The notes beneath the pieces are model-generated. The model was not told the DNA's origin, made no database searches, and saw only the letters and a list, made by a program, of their open reading frames with translations. 45,137 bases of DNA from an uncultured Collinsella sp. (lineage in GTDB: Bacteria; Actinomycetota; Coriobacteriia; Coriobacteriales; Coriobacteriaceae). Where the stretch lies: assembly GCA_900545055.1 (NCBI GenBank), contig UQXP01000010.1, forward strand, positions 1-45,137, written 5' to 3'. Of the stretch, positions 40,419 to 45,137 are shown piece after piece. Made by a program: the position numbers and the translations under genes. Within the stretch, counting starts at the first letter, position 1. Every line of letters begins with the position of its first letter.

Positions 40419-41849
40419 ATGGCATCGAAGAACCTTTTGCCCGTCGTCGCACTCTGCGGCGCGCTCGCAACCGGAACGCCTGTCGCCGCTTGGGCGACTC
40501 CCGTCATGGCAGACTCCTTACCAGCAGTCCTAAGTTCCGCACCAAATCCGTCGAGCGCCATTGCGTGCAAGCGTTTTTCGATCGCACAGGCCGCGATCTC
40601 AACCTCGGGATGCCTTCGTCGTAATACGGACGGTTCGATAGTCGTGGATATCAATCGTTCGAACAAGGCAAACGGCCCCCAGGCGGGGTGCGCCGTCTGC
40701 ACGTGGCGCTCGGTTATGCTCGATGCAGATGGCGATCCATGCAATTTAGAGCTGCGCATCGACATCGCTTCGGTCGATGACTCGGCGAACGGAGCGAAGG
40801 TCGCCTTCGACGGTACGTTTTTTGAGAAAGGAGGCGGTATATGTCTGGGCTGCGCCGCCGCGAATGCAGACGAAACGCAGCCCACCCTCTCATTCACGGC
40901 ATCGTTGCGGCTGACCAAAGCCGGCACCGATGCCATCGCGGCGGGAGAAGCGTCCCTGCTGTTCTACGCCGTCAGCGCCAAAGACACAGACGCTCATTTC
41001 GAGAAGCCAGCCGGATCACTCAGCCTTACACGAGGGATAGAGACAGGCCCTATTGAAATCGATGCCCACGCGCAAAGCAGGCAACGCATTCTTGCCGACC
41101 CGGCGCTTCTCGAAATGGAGTGGAACGGATCCGGAGCCATCGGAATTCTTCCCTCCGCGCTTGACGCCAAGACGCTCCCCTCAAACGACGAACCCATCAA
41201 CGCAACCATACAAGAAGAGAGCGCGGACAAAGAAGCAGGTGCGGGCGACACGCCGTCGCCGACAAACAGCATCCCAGCTTCTCTCGAAGCACCGAATGAG
41301 CCCGCTAACGATCCAAACGATCCCGAGCTCGCGGACAGTCTGGGGCTTGCTGATCCTCAAGAGATCGATGAAGGTAACTGCTGCGTGCTTGCCGCGCTCG
41401 ACCACACAGAGATCATCGACGCTGCGAACATCGAAGCTGCCGCCGCCAATCAGCCCGTCCGCAAGTCGGCTATCATCGCATTTCCTGAATCCATCGAAGT
41501 CGTCTTTTTGCCATCGGGCGAGGTCGTGGCCCCAACACTGCTCACCTTGTTGGGCGCCAAGAATACTCGAAACGAAATTAAAAAGGTCACAGTTGTCGAC
41601 CCTGCAACCACCGCAAAACTGCGTCTATACGCCGTTGCTCCAGACGGAGGCAAGACCTTGGAATTCGATGGCGACACACTCCTAGCCTGGCGACGTCTGG
41701 ACATTATGCAAGACGTCTCGTACCAGATCGAGCTCGAAGGGTTTGATCGTGCCCGCGATGCCAATATCATCGCCGCGGCTATCGAATCCCCGCAGCGGCT
41801 TATGACACTGCGCTTTGAATACTATCCCTATGTCCCGACAACCACCTGA
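40419..41849 (+). CDS. Large secreted protein of unknown function
   Basis: 476 residues with a signal peptide (LPVVALCGALATGTPVAAWA, likely cleavage near residue 27-31). The N-terminal half is probably beta-rich and has paired cysteines (GCAVC, GGICLGC). A low-complexity acidic/Pro-rich linker (about 245-310) follows, then a second domain beginning near VRKSAIIAFPESIEVVF and ending FEYYPYVPTTT. I recognise no family. There is no sortase motif or membrane helix at the C-terminus, so it would be released or held non-covalently. AAGGAG precedes the ATG by five bases, 18 bases after the LAQTG gene, so it belongs to the same operon. Confidence 0.8.
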   Translation: MASKNLLPVVALCGALATGTPVAAWATPVMADSLPAVLSSAPNPSSAIACKRFSIAQAAISTSGCLRRNTDGSIVVDINRSNKANGPQAGCAVCTWRSVMLDADGDPCNLELRIDIASVDDSANGAKVAFDGTFFEKGGGICLGCAAANADETQPTLSFTASLRLTKAGTDAIAAGEASLLFYAVSAKDTDAHFEKPAGSLSLTRGIETGPIEIDAHAQSRQRILADPALLEMEWNGSGAIGILPSALDAKTLPSNDEPINATIQEESADKEAGAGDTPSPTNSIPASLEAPNEPANDPNDPELADSLGLADPQEIDEGNCCVLAALDHTEIIDAANIEAAAANQPVRKSAIIAFPESIEVVFLPSGEVVAPTLLTLLGAKNTRNEIKKVTVVDPATTAKLRLYAVAPDGGKTLEFDGDTLLAWRRLDIMQDVSYQIELEGFDRARDANIIAAAIESPQRLMTLRFEYYPYVPTTT

Positions 41850-41967
41850 GGCTTAAATGCTGCGCATCATTCCTAACACCACTTATATAACGTATTAGAT
41901 GAGTCGCGATGTGCCTCGCATTTCGTTCTGCTACGATTGCCACGTTGGCATCAATACAGGAGGGCTC

Positions 41968-42684
41968 ATGCCGGGCTTGGGAACAATCATCAACGTTGTG
42001 CTTTTAGTTGCGGGCGGTCTTTTGGGATTAGCGGGCGGCCGCTTCATTACACCGCGCATCCAAGACACGCTCATGAAAGCATCGGGGCTGTGCGTCCTGT
42101 TTATCGGCCTTGGCGGCACCATGCAAAAGATGCTCCTTATCGATGGAAAGGCGCTAGCGACCACCGGTACCACCATGCTCATCGTCTCATTTGCGCTCGG
42201 TTCGCTCATCGGCGAGGCCATCAACTTGGAGGCCGCCATCGAGAACCTTGGCGAATGGCTCAAGCGCAAGACTGGCAGTGAGGGCGATAACGAGTTCACC
42301 AACGCTTTTGTCTCGACTTCACTCACTGTGTGTATCGGCGCCATGGCCATTGTGGGATCGATTCAGGACGGCCTGCTCGGCGACTGGTCCACGCTCGCTC
42401 TGAAGGGCGCACTGGACTGCATCATCGTCTGCACCATGACCGCCTCGCTCGGACGCGGCTGCATCTTCTCGGCCCTGCCCGTCGCCGTGTTCCAGGGCAC
42501 GATCACGCTTTTTGCCGGTGCGCTCTCCCCCATCATGACTACCGCAGCCCTCGACAGCCTTTCGCTTGTGGGCTCCATGCTCATCTTCTGTGTCGGCGTT
42601 AACCTTATTCGACCTCAGACCTTCCGCACAGCCAACATGCTCCCCTCCGTTGTCATAGCCGTCATCTACGCTCTCCTGTTCTAA
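41968..42684 (+). CDS. DUF554 family membrane protein
   Basis: 238-residue integral membrane protein with about seven hydrophobic segments, of the DUF554 (YdfK/YqgA-like) family; function unknown, possibly transport. Recognisable are GLGTIINVVLLVAGGLLGLAGGRF, LCVLFIGLGGTMQKML and LSLVGSMLIFCVGVNLI. ATG 41968 has AGGAGGG three bases upstream, rather close; the open frame reaches back to 41899 without a better start. Located between the surface-protein cluster and the TerB_N gene. Confidence 0.88.
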   Translation: MPGLGTIINVVLLVAGGLLGLAGGRFITPRIQDTLMKASGLCVLFIGLGGTMQKMLLIDGKALATTGTTMLIVSFALGSLIGEAINLEAAIENLGEWLKRKTGSEGDNEFTNAFVSTSLTVCIGAMAIVGSIQDGLLGDWSTLALKGALDCIIVCTMTASLGRGCIFSALPVAVFQGTITLFAGALSPIMTTAALDSLSLVGSMLIFCVGVNLIRPQTFRTANMLPSVVIAVIYALLF

Positions 42685-42726
42685 ATCTATCTACGCGGCG
42701 GTATCTCGAACATCTGTTTGATGCTG

Positions 42727-42735
42727 TGCTATGAT
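42727..42735 (+). promoter_or_regulatory. Extended -10 promoter before the TerB_N gene
   Basis: TG-C-TATGAT (42727-42735), an extended -10 element 37 bases before the GTG start. No clear -35 box is seen, as is usual for this promoter class. Confidence 0.5.
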
Positions 42736-42772
42736 ATGAGGTCACCGAAGCTGCGTTAGGAGAGGAGAAGCG

Positions 42773-44518
42773 GTGGCCGACCAGGACGTCAAGATGCTCA
42801 TCGAGCGCATTATGGCCGAGGCCCGGACCCATCAGTCCGCCCGCTTCTCAAACGAAATCTATGCTGACGAGCCGATTCTCAAGACCGGTCGTCAGATGCA
42901 GAACTTCCTTCCCGACCAATACCGCAAAATGCGCGAGATATCGCGCTGGCAGGATGATCCCAAAGGAGGCGCGGGGCGTTGGCTTTCGGAAGCTGAACTC
43001 TTTTACCGCCAGGGCCTGCTGATGGCCGACTTCGAGGACGATTGCCCCTACAACGGCACCTTTAAGTCGTACTTTCCAACCTACAATGCCATGAGCGACC
43101 GACAGCTGCGCGGCTACTTTACCTGGCGCGCCCAAGTGCGCCGCGGCAATATCGAGGAGACATCGACCTCGTTTGCATTCCTGTATCTTTATGAATTGAT
43201 CTGCGGCATTGGCGTCGACGACCCGCTCGATGGCTTTGACAAGATCAAGGCCTTTTGGGATGCCTATCGCGCCTTTGAGCCCGGCATCGACCGGTTCGCA
43301 CGCGTATGGCTGCAGGACTACGCCGTGTTCCACGGACTCGATCCCAAGCTGCTTCGCGACTCCAAAACCGTCATGTTCGATAACGCCCTTATCGAGCTGC
43401 GGCGCGCAGCGCGAGACCTTGCGTTCGTGCCAGCCTCGTCAGACCTGGCGCCTGCGCGTCGCAAGGCCTCCGAGCCCACACTCCCCCTTCCGCCCGACGA
43501 GGCGGGCGAGGAGCGACTCATGGCCGCCATCGATGCCCTCTCCACGTACAACCTCAACAACTCAAGACTCGATCGCGGCCACCATCGCGACCTGCGCCAC
43601 GTGGCATGCGCCGTATATGTCCGTATGGCGCGCTACTATGACACGCACCGAAAGACCGGCATCGTAGCGAGCTTGTTTGGGGAGGAGACGGCCATGCCCT
43701 ACACCATGTTTGCCTCGGCCGTGTTCTTTGCGCCCGAGCGCCATGAGGACTGCGAATACCGCTTGGACCCCATCCATATCTACCGGTGCAAAAACGGTTT
43801 TTGGGAGTGCATGCGCATCCACGGCAGCAGACAAAAGAGCAGCAAGCTCGGTGAGATGATGCGCGCCTGCGATCAGCGCCTGCGCCTAGCGCTGGATCCC
43901 ACCCATCCCCTTAAGGAAGAAAAGGTCCCCAAGTATTTGGCCAAGATCATCGACGATGAGATTGCCGCATGGCTTTCGTGGGATGCCGCGCACCAGCCCG
44001 TCAAGATCGATATCGACCTGAGCCAGCTGGGGCATATCCGAAGCGCCGCCGCACAGACGCGCGAGGCGCTCTTGATAGATGAGGAACGCGAGGACGGCGC
44101 GCTTGCGGATGCCGAGACGGCAGTTGCCGAACGACGGGAAGCCAAGCCCGTGGCCGACACGATCGCCGAACCAGTCGCGACGACCATGCAGCGGGACGAG
44201 GCTGGCGAGCCGACCATCTCCACCGAGCAGTTTGGCGTCGTAGCCCCGCTCCTCGCACCAGCGCCCACGCCCGCCGACACCGCGTCCGCACTCGATCCCG
44301 CCGCAGACGCCTATCTTCGAGCGCTCCTCGAGCAAAACGCGGCGCAGACGGCATCGGCGGTGGCACAGTCAGGCAAGAGCGAGGACATGCTCGTCGACGG
44401 CATCAACGAAGCACTCTTTGACCTGGTGGGCGACACCGTTATTGAATTTGGCTCGGCAGGACCGCAAATTATCGAGGACTACGAAGCAGACGTGAGAGGA
44501 TACCTAGACCATGAGTGA
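42773..44518 (+). CDS. TerB_N/TerB_C domain protein
   Basis: 581-residue protein with an N-terminal TerB_N region (about 45-220; YRKMREISRWQ, LSEAELFYRQGLLMADFEDDCPYNGTF split around FKSYFPTYNAMSDRQLRGYFTWR) and a C-terminal part resembling TerB_C (about 505-581; VDGINEALFDLVGDTVIEF and IIEDYEADVRGYL), separated by an acidic, alanine-rich linker (about 435-510). It is probably cytoplasmic. TerB_N proteins are associated with tellurite-resistance-type stress and phage-defence neighbourhoods and often sit next to P-loop ATPases and helicases. The start is GTG 42773 with GAGGAG five bases upstream. Its stop overlaps the start of the ATPase gene by eight bases. Confidence 0.85.
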   Translation: MADQDVKMLIERIMAEARTHQSARFSNEIYADEPILKTGRQMQNFLPDQYRKMREISRWQDDPKGGAGRWLSEAELFYRQGLLMADFEDDCPYNGTFKSYFPTYNAMSDRQLRGYFTWRAQVRRGNIEETSTSFAFLYLYELICGIGVDDPLDGFDKIKAFWDAYRAFEPGIDRFARVWLQDYAVFHGLDPKLLRDSKTVMFDNALIELRRAARDLAFVPASSDLAPARRKASEPTLPLPPDEAGEERLMAAIDALSTYNLNNSRLDRGHHRDLRHVACAVYVRMARYYDTHRKTGIVASLFGEETAMPYTMFASAVFFAPERHEDCEYRLDPIHIYRCKNGFWECMRIHGSRQKSSKLGEMMRACDQRLRLALDPTHPLKEEKVPKYLAKIIDDEIAAWLSWDAAHQPVKIDIDLSQLGHIRSAAAQTREALLIDEEREDGALADAETAVAERREAKPVADTIAEPVATTMQRDEAGEPTISTEQFGVVAPLLAPAPTPADTASALDPAADAYLRALLEQNAAQTASAVAQSGKSEDMLVDGINEALFDLVGDTVIEFGSAGPQIIEDYEADVRGYLDHE

Positions 44519-45137
44519 TACCGCATCCGCAGCACCCCGCGTGCCCAAGCGCGTCGCCGCCGTCATTCTCAACTCGCTCAAGGGCGGCGTCGTCCCGCGC
44601 ATTGGCCTTCCCTACATCACTGTGGGACGCGAGGTCGAGATCCGCGCCTTGCTCACCGATCTGAGCCTCATCGCCGATGGCGGCGCAAGTTTTCGCTTCC
44701 TAGTCGGTCGCTACGGCGCGGGCAAGAGCTTTTTGCTCCAAACCATTCGCACGCACGCCATGGGCGAGGGCTTTGTCGTCGCCGATGCCGACCTGTCGCC
44801 CGAACGCCGCCTGCAGGGCGGTCAGGGTCAGGGCCTGGCCACCTATCGCGAGCTCATCCGCAACATATCGACCAAGACGCGCCCCGAGGGCGGCGCGCTC
44901 AACCTTATCCTGGATCGTTGGGTCGCCTCGTGTGCCGATGCCGACGAGTCGGCCATCAATGCCCAGCTCGCTCCGCTCGAGGAGATGGTCCACGGCTTTG
45001 ACTTCACCCGCATGCTCCGCCGTTACCGCACGGCCGTCTCGGAGGGTGACGAAGAGACCATGAGCCGCGTGACCAAATGGATTCGCGGCGAGTACCGCAC
45101 CAAGAGCGAGGCACGCGCCGAGCTGGGCTCCTCGACC
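44511..45137 (+). CDS. DUF2791/BrxD-like P-loop ATPase (partial)
   Basis: 5' part of a gene running off the right edge; 209 codons are visible with no stop. ATG 44511 overlaps the TerB_N stop (ATGAGTGA), so translation is coupled. Walker A is GRYGAGKS (residues 66-73), preceded by GGVVPRIGLPYITVGREVEI and followed by the DLSPERRLQGGQGQGLATYREL block typical of the DUF2791 family, which includes BrxD of BREX systems. The family is thought to act on DNA with a helicase partner. The C-terminal Walker B and further genes lie outside the window, so the system type cannot be settled. Confidence 0.85.
   Translation, partial: MSDTASAAPRVPKRVAAVILNSLKGGVVPRIGLPYITVGREVEIRALLTDLSLIADGGASFRFLVGRYGAGKSFLLQTIRTHAMGEGFVVADADLSPERRLQGGQGQGLATYRELIRNISTKTRPEGGALNLILDRWVASCADADESAINAQLAPLEEMVHGFDFTRMLRRYRTAVSEGDEETMSRVTKWIRGEYRTKSEARAELGSST

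Overview
The window is about 60% GC and reads as chromosomal DNA of a Gram-positive anaerobe of the class Coriobacteriia, most likely Collinsella or a close relative. This is judged from overall protein character and gene content, for example a fused RecJ-helicase, the Etf-linked lactate dehydrogenase and many Coriobacteriia-style secreted proteins. No rRNA, CRISPR array, insertion sequence or prophage was found. The one RNA gene that can be firmly called is a tRNA-Leu(CAA).

Positions 1-20.8 kb lie mostly on the minus strand and are mainly housekeeping. They hold the infC-rpmI-rplT translation operon with its terminator; tRNA-Leu with a duplicated 3' end; a secluded transglutaminase-fold protein; class II aldolase (fba); a metallo-beta-lactamase hydrolase; a bifunctional (p)ppGpp synthetase/hydrolase; a large RecJ-helicase fusion; one plus-strand bile-acid:sodium-symporter-family transporter; cutC with a HIT-like DUF4931 gene; and a complete branched-chain amino acid ABC importer (livFGMH) with two paralogous binding lipoproteins. 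Intergenic gaps in this part carry several palindromic elements.

Positions 21-34.7 kb switch strand repeatedly. They hold homoserine dehydrogenase, a BaiA-like short-chain dehydrogenase, a CPA2 cation/proton antiporter, single-chain PurL, an EamA exporter, a GGDEF membrane protein, a KdgT permease, the AzlCD branched-chain amino acid exporter and an HD hydrolase. Import (liv) and export (azl) of branched-chain amino acids, plus the hom step of threonine/methionine synthesis, give the window an amino-acid theme.

Positions 34.7-38.3 kb hold an operon transcribed as FAD-linked 2-hydroxyacid dehydrogenase, EtfB, then EtfA carrying two ferredoxin-type 4Fe-4S motifs. This is the composition of a flavin-based electron-bifurcating lactate dehydrogenase. 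Positions 38.6-41.9 kb are accessory: a run of small secreted or membrane proteins including one with an LAQTG sorting signal and one with two W-x-[IV] motifs reminiscent of WxL surface proteins. After a DUF554 membrane protein, the right edge (42.7-45.1 kb) enters a TerB_N protein followed, with overlapping start and stop, by a DUF2791/BrxD-like ATPase cut by the window end. This looks like the first two genes of a stress-response or phage-defence module.

The most unusual observations are a probable AUA start codon for infC with a perfectly spaced Shine-Dalgarno, the duplicated tRNA-Leu 3' end with its terminator, a cloverleaf-like intergenic element downstream of livF, the RecJ-helicase fusion, the WxL-like surface locus and the TerB_N/BrxD-like pair.
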